This document shows, one piece after another, positions 7,690-14,982 of a stretch of 16,944 nucleotides of DNA. Within the stretch, counting starts at the first letter, position 1; every line of letters starts with the position of its first letter. Source of the stretch: Pseudomonadota bacterium (GTDB lineage: Bacteria; Desulfobacterota; Desulfovibrionia; Desulfovibrionales; Desulfovibrionaceae); contig JAEZMB010000044.1 of the NCBI GenBank assembly GCA_023435825.1, forward strand, positions 1 to 16,944, in the 5' to 3' direction. The notes below the pieces were generated by a model. The model saw nothing but the letters and a program-made list of their open reading frames with translations, was not told the DNA's origin and searched no databases. Made by a program: the position numbers and the translations under genes.

Positions 7690-10425
7690 TTGTCCACGTT
7701 TTACATCGCCAATCTGCTGGAGAAGCTGCCGCAAATCCCGACCACGCGCATGGTGCACAACGCCATCTGCGTCTGGCTGGCCTGGGACGGCGAGCTCGAC
7801 CCGGGCGTGCCCACCATGCTCGAGGACTACGGCGGCCTGCGCATGGCCGACGCCTACGGCCAGGCCTTGTGGTTTTTTTGCGGCGAGGAGGGGCTGCGGG
7901 CCTTGGGGCGCATCCTTGTGTGGGGCAAGGTCAACCCCATGCGGCTTTTTATCGAGGTGGTGCCGGCGGCCATGCTGGTCGGCCCCAAGTTCGACCGCTC
8001 CCTGTCCATGTCCGTGGAACTCTCGCGCCAGCACGTCTCGCCCAGCGAGTCCCTGGAGATCCTGCTTCACCCCAACTTGAAGCCCCAGGTGGCCATGATC
8101 CCGGGCTTGTCCATCCAGCCCGTCAAGCCGACCATGGGCCTGGCCCGGGTCCCCTTCGAACGCCTGGACGCCGACACCGCCCTGGCCTACGACCCGGGGC
8201 TTATCTGGTATTGCGTGCTGCGCCCCCTGGGCGACCCCTTAAGCCGCAACACCGCCGAGGGCTGGCGCAACATCGCCGAGGAACTCCTCGACATCGTCGA
8301 ACGCCTGGGCGTCAAGTTCACCCGCCACGAAGGCTTTCTCCTTTTCGAGCTTTCGGGGCTCAAAAAGCTGCGCGCCTGGGCGCGCGACACCATCGCCCGC
8401 ATCATGCGCCTCAAGGAAGAGGGCGAATCCGGCCACTACTGGCCAAGCGTCATGGTCGCCGCCTCGTCCAAGGGACGCACCCTGGGCAAGGACCTGCCGC
8501 GCCGCCTGGGCCTGGACTGGGACCAGATGAGCCCGGACTTTCCCCATATGAGCTATCGCACGGCCTTTCTCCTGGGCGGCGATTTCATCATCCACGAGGC
8601 CCGCACGCTTTCCCGGGGCATCAACATCGAGGACTGGTGCAACGTCAGCCTGGCCCGGGCCGAGTCGGCCGACGAGGCTGCTGCCGACACGGAACCCCAG
8701 GGCGAGCTGGCCGTGCCCCTGCCTTCGGCCTTGTCCGGCGGCGACGCCAAGCCGTGCTTCTACTGCGGCCTGAATAACCACGAGCCGCGCGACTGTCCGT
8801 CCAAGCAGCTCATGGCCCTGGATCCCGGCGTCTGGGAGCGGTTCGGCGACGTGGACATGGGCAGCCTCGAAGCCTTGTCCGAGGGGCTGGAAAGCGCCCT
8901 GTCCGCCGATTTCGCCGGCGAGTCGGCCCGGCTTCTCGGCGGCAGCGACGCGGCCTCGCTGTATTACCAGTCCATCTTCGAGACCGACATGCCCTTCCAG
9001 TTGCGCCTGCTGGAGATCGTGTGGCGCAGCAAGGGCAAGACTTTTCCCGACGGCCTTGCGCAGCTCGGCCAGCGCGAGGGAGATTTTTTCTGGGGAGCCT
9101 TGTCGGCCCTTCGGGCCGGCGACGCCGAGAATTACGACGCGCTCATGGCCGAGGCCCTGGCCAAGTATCCCCGGGCCTACCAGCCCAAGTCCCTGCAAGG
9201 CTTCCAGGCCCTGGAGGCCGGCGACTGGACCAAGACCGTCTATTATTGGCAGGAGTCCGGCCGGCTTTGCTACACCGCCCTGCAGCGCGGCTACTTCCAT
9301 TTCCTCGAAGGCCGGGCCTGGGAGATCCAGGGCGACTGCCACCGGGCCATCGCCCAGTATCGCGAAACCCTGCGCGAAAATCCCAAGTGGAGCGAGCCGG
9401 TCTACCGCCAGGGCGTGTGTCTGGTGAAAATGGGTTTTATTGACCAAGGGTTGCAGTATCTGCTGCCCCTGGTTGCCGCCGACGCCCCGGCCTTCCACCG
9501 GGTGATGCTCGATCCCGAGCTGGAACGCGGCCGGCTGCAGGTGCTTTCGGCCTTGTGGCGCATCTGGAACGCGGCGCGCGAGGAGGCCAAGGGCCGGCAA
9601 TCGGTGCTGGCCAATCTGTCCGAGGCGGTGCGGGGCCGGTTTCTCGACGAAGACCCCTATCTGGCCGAGGCGACCAGCCGGGCCGAGGAGCTCGGCAAGC
9701 TCGGCAAGGTCAGCAACTACGTGGCCTTCAAGCGGTTCGTGGCCGGGGTGGATGTCTTCGAGGGCGAGGTCAAAAAGGCCATCGAGGCCGAACTGACCGC
9801 CATGCGCGCCCGCCAGGACAAGCAGGTGGAGGACCTCAAGGCCATCCAGCGCGAGGCGGCCTGGTTCCCCTTTCCGGCCATGCTGCGGGAGTTCAACCGC
9901 GACTTCAACTACTGCGCCACAAGGCTCAACTGGATGCGCACGGCCAACATGGACGAGGCCGAGAATTTCCACAAAAGCCGCGAGACCATGCCCGAGGTGG
10001 ACGAGCGCATCCAGACCTTGCGCACGCGGCTGGTGACGCTGCGGGTCGTGCGCGACACCACCTTTTTCGTCATGCTTTTCGGGCGCAATTTCATGTGGAT
10101 GGAAGTGGCCAGCCTGGGGCTGTCGCTGGTCGTCGTGCCGCTTATGGTCTATTTCTTCCAGCGCTACGGCCAGGGCTGGGTGGCCGAGATGATGGAGAAC
10201 CAGAAGTGGCAGCTGCAAAAGGGGCTGGTGGTGATCTTGACCATCGCCGCCCTGGCCCTGGCCGCCATCAACACGGCGCTGACCTTTGACTCGAAAAAGC
10301 GCAAGCTGTTCAAACTGGCCGAAGAGGGCAAGCTGCCCAAGAAAAAGCCGAAGAAGAAAAAGCCCAAACCGGCCCCCAAAGCCAAGGCCAAGCCGGCCGC
10401 CAAGGGCGCCGCGCCCAAGAAGTAG
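7690..10425 (+). CDS. Large zinc-knuckle/TPR membrane protein of unknown function
   Basis: The 911-residue protein starts at TTG 7690, preceded by AAGGGAGA 10 bases upstream; no ATG fits as well. Residues 1-330 form a mixed soluble region I do not recognise. A short acidic linker leads to CFYCGLNNHEPRDC at 356-369, an exact C-x2-C-x4-H-x4-C zinc knuckle of the retroviral nucleocapsid type. Residues about 440-600 are helical and include a TPR-like repeat (AWEIQGDCHRAIAQYRETLRENP, about 543-565). Residues about 660-790 are charged helices, probably coiled coil. Two membrane helices follow (about 804-823 and 845-866), then a tail from 868 rich in Lys, Pro and Ala (KKKPKKKKPKPAPKAKAK). If N- and C-termini are cytoplasmic, the knuckle, TPR and basic tail all face the cytoplasm. 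Codon use matches the neighbours. A role as a membrane-anchored scaffold or nucleic-acid binder is inference only. Confidence 0.88.
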   Translation: MSTFYIANLLEKLPQIPTTRMVHNAICVWLAWDGELDPGVPTMLEDYGGLRMADAYGQALWFFCGEEGLRALGRILVWGKVNPMRLFIEVVPAAMLVGPKFDRSLSMSVELSRQHVSPSESLEILLHPNLKPQVAMIPGLSIQPVKPTMGLARVPFERLDADTALAYDPGLIWYCVLRPLGDPLSRNTAEGWRNIAEELLDIVERLGVKFTRHEGFLLFELSGLKKLRAWARDTIARIMRLKEEGESGHYWPSVMVAASSKGRTLGKDLPRRLGLDWDQMSPDFPHMSYRTAFLLGGDFIIHEARTLSRGINIEDWCNVSLARAESADEAAADTEPQGELAVPLPSALSGGDAKPCFYCGLNNHEPRDCPSKQLMALDPGVWERFGDVDMGSLEALSEGLESALSADFAGESARLLGGSDAASLYYQSIFETDMPFQLRLLEIVWRSKGKTFPDGLAQLGQREGDFFWGALSALRAGDAENYDALMAEALAKYPRAYQPKSLQGFQALEAGDWTKTVYYWQESGRLCYTALQRGYFHFLEGRAWEIQGDCHRAIAQYRETLRENPKWSEPVYRQGVCLVKMGFIDQGLQYLLPLVAADAPAFHRVMLDPELERGRLQVLSALWRIWNAAREEAKGRQSVLANLSEAVRGRFLDEDPYLAEATSRAEELGKLGKVSNYVAFKRFVAGVDVFEGEVKKAIEAELTAMRARQDKQVEDLKAIQREAAWFPFPAMLREFNRDFNYCATRLNWMRTANMDEAENFHKSRETMPEVDERIQTLRTRLVTLRVVRDTTFFVMLFGRNFMWMEVASLGLSLVVVPLMVYFFQRYGQGWVAEMMENQKWQLQKGLVVILTIAALALAAINTALTFDSKKRKLFKLAEEGKLPKKKPKKKKPKPAPKAKAKPAAKGAAPKK

Positions 10426-10468
10426 GGGGCAGGGGGCTGACGGCCTTTGGCCTCGGCCTTCCCGAAAC

Positions 10469-10484
10469 GCTGCCAAGGGGCAGC
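10469..10484 (+). terminator. Short hairpin after the zinc-knuckle gene
   Basis: GCTGCC, AAGG, GGCAGC forms a 6-base-pair stem 43 bases past the stop at 10425. It is followed by TTCC only, so it is a weak terminator candidate. A second stem, CCGGGA (10568-10573) and TCCCGG (10580-10585), lies just past the stop of the convergent gene. The 173-base gap 10426-10598 holds no gene I can support. Confidence 0.35.
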
Positions 10485-10598
10485 TTCCAGGCCTTGCCGG
10501 CTGTCCCGCCCAGGGACGCGGGAAACCGTCGCGGCGACCGGCCGCAAGCCGCGCTCCCTGCAAATCACCGGGAATTCGATCCCGGAAAGCCCCGCTGG

Positions 10599-11525
10599 TT
10601 AGACCGCTTCCCGCCGCGCCTTGTGGGCCGCCACCTGTTCCCGCACCCGGCACACGCCGCAGACCTCCCCGGACGACGGAAAGCCGCACTGGGCGCAGGC
10701 GTACAGCGTATCCTGCCCCTCGCCCCGGGACGCGCCGGCGAAATGCGGCCGGCCCTGGGCCAAGAACGCCTCGTAGAAGGCGATCTTCTGGCCCGGGCTG
10801 CGGTCTTCCAGGTCGGCGATGAGCTTTTTGTGGCCGGTGAAGCTGGCCCCGCCGCTGTAGGGGCAGGCCGCCTTCCAGTGGTCGATGCCCTTTAAGAAGC
10901 AGTACGCCGCCGTCTCGAACTCGGTCAGCCGGTACAGGGGCTTTATCTTGCGCACGAACTTGCCCTCGCCGGGCAGCGTCGGCCCCTGGGTTCCCAGATA
11001 GGCCGGGTCCCAGCGCAGGACGTTGGCGAAAAGCCGGGCCGTCTCGTCGTCGAGATTGTGGCCGGTGGCCAGGGCGGCGAAGCCGTTTTCGTAGGCGAAG
11101 CGGTTGAAGTAGTGCCGCTTGATCTTGCCGCACACGGCGCACACCGGCCGGCGCACGGCGTCTTTCACATCCGGCACGGCCAGACCGTGCTCGGCGGTGT
11201 GGAGCACGTGCAGGGTCAGGCCGTTCGCGGCGCAAAAGGCCCTGGTGCGCTCGGCCACCGGGTCCGACGAATCCGCGATGCCCAGGTGGACGTGCAGCCC
11301 CTCCACCACATGGCCGAGGTCGGTCAGCACGCGCATGAGCGCCAGCGAGTCCTTGCCGCCCGAGACGGCCACCAGCACCTTCTCGTCACGGCCGATCATG
11401 CCGTGGCGGCGCACGGCCGTCTCCACCTGCTTTTTGAAAAATCCCTCGAAACAGCTCGGGCAGAAACCGGCATGGTGGCTCGGCAGCTTGACCGCCGCCA
11501 GTTCGCCGCAGCGCTTGCACTTCAT
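10599..11525 (-). CDS. TtuA/Ncs6-type tRNA 2-thiolation enzyme (PP-loop, Fe-S)
   Basis: The 308-residue protein starts at the ATG before KCKRCGE, with AAGGA seven bases upstream. It has an N-terminal zinc site, C3-x2-C6 and C22-x2-C25, and the ATP-pyrophosphatase loop SGGKDS at 55-60. The pair C129/C132 and the distant C221 fit the three cysteines that hold the [4Fe-4S] cluster in TtuA (C130, C133 and C222 in Thermus, from memory). ATGHNLDDE at 153-161 is typical of the family, and a second zinc site is C277/C280 and C289/C292. TtuA adenylates a tRNA uridine and replaces O2 with sulfur supplied by a ubiquitin-like carrier; in Thermus the target is position 54. The target in this organism is not shown by the sequence. 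The ThiS-like gene 86 bases upstream on the same strand is the probable sulfur carrier. Confidence 0.9.
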   Translation of the reverse strand: MKCKRCGELAAVKLPSHHAGFCPSCFEGFFKKQVETAVRRHGMIGRDEKVLVAVSGGKDSLALMRVLTDLGHVVEGLHVHLGIADSSDPVAERTRAFCAANGLTLHVLHTAEHGLAVPDVKDAVRRPVCAVCGKIKRHYFNRFAYENGFAALATGHNLDDETARLFANVLRWDPAYLGTQGPTLPGEGKFVRKIKPLYRLTEFETAAYCFLKGIDHWKAACPYSGGASFTGHKKLIADLEDRSPGQKIAFYEAFLAQGRPHFAGASRGEGQDTLYACAQCGFPSSGEVCGVCRVREQVAAHKARREAV

Positions 11526-11611
11526 GGATTGGTCCTTGTCATGGCAAAAAAGGATCGGCGGCCGTCAGTCGCAGCCGCGCCGAAAAGGGGACAGGGCACG
11601 AAAGCCGGCCG

Positions 11612-11809
11612 TCAGCCCCGGGAAACCACCATCCGCACGGTGATATGGTCCCCAGGCCACAGATGGCGGTCCGGGGTGAGCAGTTCGCCGTCGCGGATGA
11701 TGAGCGCGTCGTTGACGCGCAGGTGAAGATTGTTGAGCAATTGGAGGACGGTCTTGATTTTCGGGTAGGTGGTCGGCTGGTTTTTGCCGTCAAAAGTCAC
11801 GGTGATCAT
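11612..11809 (-). CDS. ThiS/MoaD-like sulfur-carrier protein
   Basis: The 65-residue product begins MITVTFDGKNQ and follows the ThiS/MoaD beta-grasp pattern: a first beta hairpin, the helix KTVLQLLNNLHLR, the strand NDALIIRDGELLTPDRHLWPGD (seen as two segments), and the final strand HITVRMVVSRG. It lies directly upstream of the TtuA-like gene on the same strand, as a TtuB-type carrier would. The known carriers end in Gly-Gly, whose last carboxylate is adenylated and thiocarboxylated; this one ends Arg-Gly (R64-G65). The terminal glycine is kept but the penultimate one is not. No E1-like activator is in the window. The ribosome site is weak, and transcription may begin very near the ATG. Confidence 0.82.
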   Translation of the reverse strand: MITVTFDGKNQPTTYPKIKTVLQLLNNLHLRVNDALIIRDGELLTPDRHLWPGDHITVRMVVSRG

Positions 11810-11817
11810 GGCCCGGC

Positions 11818-11846
11818 TTAGTATCCTGGCCCTTTCCCGGAATCAA
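11818..11846 (-). promoter_or_regulatory. Possible promoter for the ThiS-like/TtuA-like pair
   Basis: On the minus strand TTGATT (11846-11841) and TACTAA (11823-11818) are 17 bases apart. The start of transcription would fall within a few bases of the ATG at 11809, giving an almost leaderless message, which fits the poor ribosome site. The -10 box matches consensus only partly. Confidence 0.3.
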
Positions 11847-11868
11847 GCCGGTCACGGTAGGAAAACGG

Positions 11869-11897
11869 TTGACCATGCAAAGGGTTTTGCGCATAAG
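11869..11897 (+). promoter_or_regulatory. Promoter for the response-regulator gene
   Basis: TTGACC (11869-11874) and CATAAG (11892-11897) have the ideal 17-base spacing. The leader to the ATG at 11955 would be about 50 bases. The divergent candidate promoter at 11818-11846 lies just 22 bases away, so the two units share one control region. Confidence 0.5.
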
Positions 11898-11954
11898 ATG
11901 GAAGCATCGGACAGGCATCCTGTCGGTTTTGCCAAGCGTTGCAAGGAGTTTGTC

Positions 11955-12332
11955 ATGAGCGGGAAAATACTGGTCGTTGACGACGAAAAGCATATTCGGA
12001 TGCTTTATCAGGAAGAGTTGGAAGGCGAAGGCTATGTGGTCGCGGTTTCGGACGGCGAGGACGACATCCTGGCCCTGCTGGAAAAGCATGCTCCCGATGT
12101 GGTGGTCCTCGACATCAAGCTCGGCGGCAACCGTTCGGGCCTTGACCTCCTCCAGGAAATCCGGGGCAAGGACCAGGCCATCCCGGTGATTTTAAGCACC
12201 GCCTACGACAGCTTCCAGCACGACCTCAAATCCATCGCCGCCGACTACTACGTGGTCAAGTCCGTGGATCTTGGCGAGCTCAAGTCCAAGGTCGCCCAGG
12301 CCATGGCCAAGGCCCTGGCCGGCGCGTCCTGA
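11955..12332 (+). CDS. Single-domain response regulator
   Basis: The 125-residue protein starts at the ATG with AAGGAG six bases upstream; the longer open frame from 11769 adds 62 residues that overlap the divergent promoter region and is not used. It is a receiver domain alone: acidic pair D9-D10, phospho-acceptor D53 in VVVLDIKLG, T82 in LSTAY, and K102 in YYVVKSVDL. All residues for phosphotransfer and Mg binding are present. There is no output domain, as in CheY or Spo0F, so it must act through protein contacts or as a phosphorelay intermediate. No histidine kinase or chemotaxis gene is in the window, so the partner is unknown. Codon use is native. Confidence 0.93.
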   Translation: MSGKILVVDDEKHIRMLYQEELEGEGYVVAVSDGEDDILALLEKHAPDVVVLDIKLGGNRSGLDLLQEIRGKDQAIPVILSTAYDSFQHDLKSIAADYYVVKSVDLGELKSKVAQAMAKALAGAS

Positions 12333-12339
12333 TCGTCGC

Positions 12340-12371
12340 GCGCCCCCGCCGGCCGCCGTCGGCGGGGGCGC
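12340..12371 (+). terminator. Very strong GC hairpin after the response regulator
   Basis: A perfect 12-base-pair stem (12340-12351 with 12360-12371) has the loop GCCGCCGT, eight bases past the stop. No T-run follows (CAAGCCC), so it is not a textbook intrinsic terminator but is likely to mark the 3' end. A second small stem, GTGCCC (12386-12391) and GGGCAC (12400-12405), lies just downstream. The rest of the 258-base gap to 12590 shows no gene. Confidence 0.5.
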
Positions 12372-12590
12372 AAGCCCTCTGCCCGGTGCCCTCGTTCAAG
12401 GGCACGCCCCTCCCGTCGTTGCCCGTGTCAATACCTGTTTCCCTGTAATCATGCCTTCTCGTCTTTCTCGAAAACGCCAAACGTATCGGCCGGGGCCGAC
12501 TTCACCGGCCATGCCCTGCGGCGGCCGTGGAGCGCCTGCCGCCGTCCGGGCGATTGCCCTTGCCCCGGCGCGGCGTTCGTGCTAGCCGCC

Positions 12591-13241
12591 ATGCCCATGT
12601 TTCCCGATATTTCGCGCGCCATTCAGGAAATCGCGCTGCTGCTCGTCCCGGTGCTCATGGGCGTCACCTTCCACGAAGTGGCCCATGGCTACGTGGCCAA
12701 CTGGCTCGGCGACCCAACCGCCAGGCTGGCCGGCCGCCTGACGTTCAACCCCATCAAACACCTCGACCTCTTCGGCGCGTTGGCCTTTTTGCTCACCCGC
12801 ATGATCGGCTGGGCCAAGCCCGTGCCCGTGGACCCGCGCTATTTCCGCGACCCGGCCAAGGGCATGATGCTCGTGGCCCTGGCCGGACCGGCCATGAACG
12901 TGCTGTTGGCCATCTTTTTCGCCCTGGCCATCCGCATGGTCGAATACGCCGCCATGGGCACGCTGCAAGGCTCCACCGCCTACAGCATCCTCGAACCCCT
13001 GGCCTACATTTGCGCCGCCGGGGTGCAGGTCAACCTGGCCCTGGCCGTGTTCAACCTCATCCCCGTGCCGCCGCTGGACGGCAGCAACGTCCTGGCCGCC
13101 TTCCTGCCGCCACGGCTGGCCCTGCGCTACATGGACCTCGGCCGCTGGGGATTTTTCGCGCTGCTGCTTTTGGCCGTCACCGGCATCCTTGGCCGCATCA
13201 TCATGCCGCCGGTGCGCTACTTCACCCAAATTCTGCTGTAA
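12591..13241 (+). CDS. Site-2-protease-like M50 family metalloprotease
   Basis: The 216-residue membrane protein starts at ATG 12591 (a second ATG follows at 12597, and a GTG lies at 12579; none has a clear ribosome site). The zinc motif HEVAH is at residues 28-32 inside the first helix, VPVLMGVTFHEVAHGYVAN. The third zinc ligand is D163 in NLIPVPPLDGS (N155 to D163), the usual second M50 motif. Four or five helices in all agree with the minimal S2P core, without PDZ or CBS domains. The family cuts substrates within the membrane. The context gives no substrate, but many Desulfovibrio relatives are annotated only as site-2 protease family. It precedes trpS by 60 bases on the same strand and is probably co-transcribed with it. 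Confidence 0.93.
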   Translation: MPMFPDISRAIQEIALLLVPVLMGVTFHEVAHGYVANWLGDPTARLAGRLTFNPIKHLDLFGALAFLLTRMIGWAKPVPVDPRYFRDPAKGMMLVALAGPAMNVLLAIFFALAIRMVEYAAMGTLQGSTAYSILEPLAYICAAGVQVNLALAVFNLIPVPPLDGSNVLAAFLPPRLALRYMDLGRWGFFALLLLAVTGILGRIIMPPVRYFTQILL

Positions 13242-13301
13242 GGCCGCGGTCCAGGCCGCCATCCCCCGATACCCTTCACGACGAAAACGGAACACAAGCC
13301 C

Positions 13302-14309
13302 ATGAGCGACAACGCCCCCAAGGAAAACAAACGCATCGTTTCCGGCATGCGCCCCACCGGCGCGCTCCACCTCGGCCACTACTTCGGCGTGCTCAAGAAC
13401 TGGGTCAACATCCAGGACAGCCACGAATGCTTCTTCTTTGTCGCCGACTGGCACGCGCTCACCACCGAATACGCCGACCCCAAGCGCATCAAGGGCTTCG
13501 TTCCCGAACTCGTCAAGGACTGGGTGGCCGCCGGCCTTGATCCCGAGAAATCCGTGCTGTTCCAGCAGTCCCAGGTCAAGGAGCACGCCGAGCTGCATCT
13601 GCTCCTGTCCATGGTCACCCCGGTCTCCTGGCTGGAGCGCTGCCCCACCTACAAGGACCAGCTCCAGGAGCTGGCCGCCAAGGAACTCAACACCTACGGC
13701 TTTTTGGGCTACCCCGTGCTCATGGCCTCGGACATCCTGCTCTACAAGCCGGGATTCGTGCCCGTGGGCCTCGACCAGCTGCCCCACCTGGAACTCACCC
13801 GGGAAATCGCCCGCCGGGCCAACCACCTCTACGGCAACTTCTTCCCCGAACCCCAAGCCATGCTCACCCCGGACTCCAAGCTGCCCGGCCTCGACGGCCG
13901 CAAGATGAGCAAGAGCTACGGCAACGCCATCGGCCTGTCCGAAGAGCCCGGGGCCATGAAGAAGAAAGTCATGAGCATGCTCACCTGCGAAAAGCGCGCT
14001 CGCCTGACCGACCCGGGCGATCCCAAGGAATGCAACCTGTTCCCCTACCACGAGCTGCTCACTGATCCGGCCAGGCTGCCCGAGATCGTCGAGGGCTGCA
14101 CCCATGCCACCTGGGGTTGCGGTGACTGCAAGAAGCTGCTTGTCGAATCCATGAACGCCTTCCTCGAACCCATCCGCGACCGGCGCAAGGCCTTTGACAA
14201 AGACCCCAAGCTCGTCTGGGACATGCTCGAAGCCGGCAACGCCAAGGCCCGCGCCCGGGCTTCGCGGAATCTGGACGCGCTCAAGAAGAAGCTGAATTTC
14301 ATCTTCTAG
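13302..14309 (+). CDS. trpS: Tryptophanyl-tRNA synthetase, Fe-S-type cysteine set
   Basis: This 335-residue class I synthetase joins tryptophan to tRNA-Trp. The HIGH motif appears as HLGH at residues 23-26 (SGMRPTGALHLGH) and KMSKS is exact at 201-205. The start at 13302 gives the usual N-terminus, although the ribosome site is weak. After KMSKS there is an unusual cysteine set: C244, C266, C273 and C276, that is C-x21-C-x6-C-x2-C. Thermotoga maritima TrpRS has a [4Fe-4S] cluster on a near-identical set (C-x22-C-x6-C-x2-C, from memory) in the same place, near the anticodon-binding region. All other synthetase features look intact, so it should be active. It is downstream of the M50 protease gene in a probable two-gene unit. 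Confidence 0.96.
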   Translation: MSDNAPKENKRIVSGMRPTGALHLGHYFGVLKNWVNIQDSHECFFFVADWHALTTEYADPKRIKGFVPELVKDWVAAGLDPEKSVLFQQSQVKEHAELHLLLSMVTPVSWLERCPTYKDQLQELAAKELNTYGFLGYPVLMASDILLYKPGFVPVGLDQLPHLELTREIARRANHLYGNFFPEPQAMLTPDSKLPGLDGRKMSKSYGNAIGLSEEPGAMKKKVMSMLTCEKRARLTDPGDPKECNLFPYHELLTDPARLPEIVEGCTHATWGCGDCKKLLVESMNAFLEPIRDRRKAFDKDPKLVWDMLEAGNAKARARASRNLDALKKKLNFIF

Positions 14310-14324
14310 GATCGCGTCCCGTAG

Positions 14325-14342
14325 AAATACGAAGGCGTATTT
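14325..14342 (+). terminator. AT-rich hairpin after trpS
   Basis: AAATACG, AAGG, CGTATTT forms a 7-base-pair stem 15 bases past the trpS stop, ending in TTT and followed by AATAAAAT. It could serve as a weak trpS terminator. Confidence 0.4.
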
Positions 14343-14364
14343 AATAAAATACTGATTTAGTCCA

Positions 14365-14982
14365 ATGGGCCCCCCCGGCTTTGCCGGGGGGGATCTGACT
14401 AAACTCTTGAATGTGACAGACCCTAGCATCTTTAGCAGCGCCACACCTCGAATTGGACAAACCGAGGGGGCTTCGGCCCCCACCTCCGGGACGGGCCTAG
14501 ACTGCCTCCCCGGCGCTCCCGACGATACCGACCCCGCTTTCGCTCCCTGGTGGGCCAGCCTTGATCTTCAGGATATTGGCCGCTGCTTCGGTGTGCGGAT
14601 CGTCTGATCTGCCGAGCGCATCCTCGCGGTCTTCCCCCCGTCCCTCGACGCCGAACTTGTAGCCGCCACGTCCGAAGTGTTGGTCGCGGCCCGGCCATTC
14701 CTTCGCCAGCACATGGACAAGCTGCCGATTCTGCCCTCGGTCAATGCCGTGGAGATCATCTTGGACATCATGCGGGAGCATCCCGGCCTTCGGTTCTGCC
14801 GAGGCGACGGTGGGAGCTGGTGGCCGATCTATCCCCGGGACTGGACCGCCGGGCAACGGGCTCCCGTGCAAACGCTGTGGCTGATGGCTGGCGATGCCCT
14901 GGACACGAATTCCTTCGAGGGGTGGAGAATGGGAAATAGGACCCACTGCGGCTCATTGGGAAGCCCCTGGCAATCTGCATAA
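14365..14982 (+). pseudogene. Broken gene of unknown family with an in-frame TGA
   Basis: One plus frame stays open on both sides of a single TGA at 14605-14607. Before it comes PWWASLDLQDIGRCFGVRIV, and after it SAERILAVFPPSLDAELVAA and, further on, GLRFCRGDGGSWWPIYPRDW. Third codon positions are mostly G or C on both sides, as expected of coding DNA here, from about 14490 to 14930. The antisense frame 14497-14946 is also open but reads as low-quality protein. There is no ribosome site or clear start: the 5' end falls among the hairpins after trpS, and the 3' end trails into unlike sequence. A GTG at 14677 could start a short remnant but lacks a ribosome site. I do not recognise the family. 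The best reading is a decaying accessory gene; a selenocysteine TGA is the less likely alternative. Confidence 0.5.
14370..14392. terminator. GC hairpin with a TTT loop, 60 bases past trpS
   Basis: CCCCCCCGGC, TTT, GCCGGGGGGG is a perfect 10-base-pair stem. No T-run follows, so it resembles a Rho-independent stem without its tail. A third stem, GGGGGC-TTCG-GCCCCC with a stable TTCG loop, lies at 14466-14481. Clustered stems like these mark the boundary between trpS and the accessory stretch downstream. Confidence 0.45.

Noticed and set aside
10561..10600. tRNA T-arm-like sequence (GGGAATTCGATCCC) that might mark a tRNA remnant or attachment site
   Set aside because: The loop length does not fit a TTCRANY T-arm on either strand, and no acceptor or anticodon arm is nearby; it is an ordinary 6-base-pair stem.
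8239..11235. 998-codon minus-strand frame
   Set aside because: Shadow of the zinc-knuckle gene and of the TtuA-like gene in another frame; no ribosome site and low-complexity composition.
14370..14392. Possible transposon end at the C7/G7 palindrome
   Set aside because: No matching inverted end, target duplication or transposase remnant was recognised on the other side of the accessory stretch.
12582..14483. 633-codon minus-strand frame
   Set aside because: Antisense to the M50 protease and trpS genes, whose catalytic motifs are intact on the plus strand.
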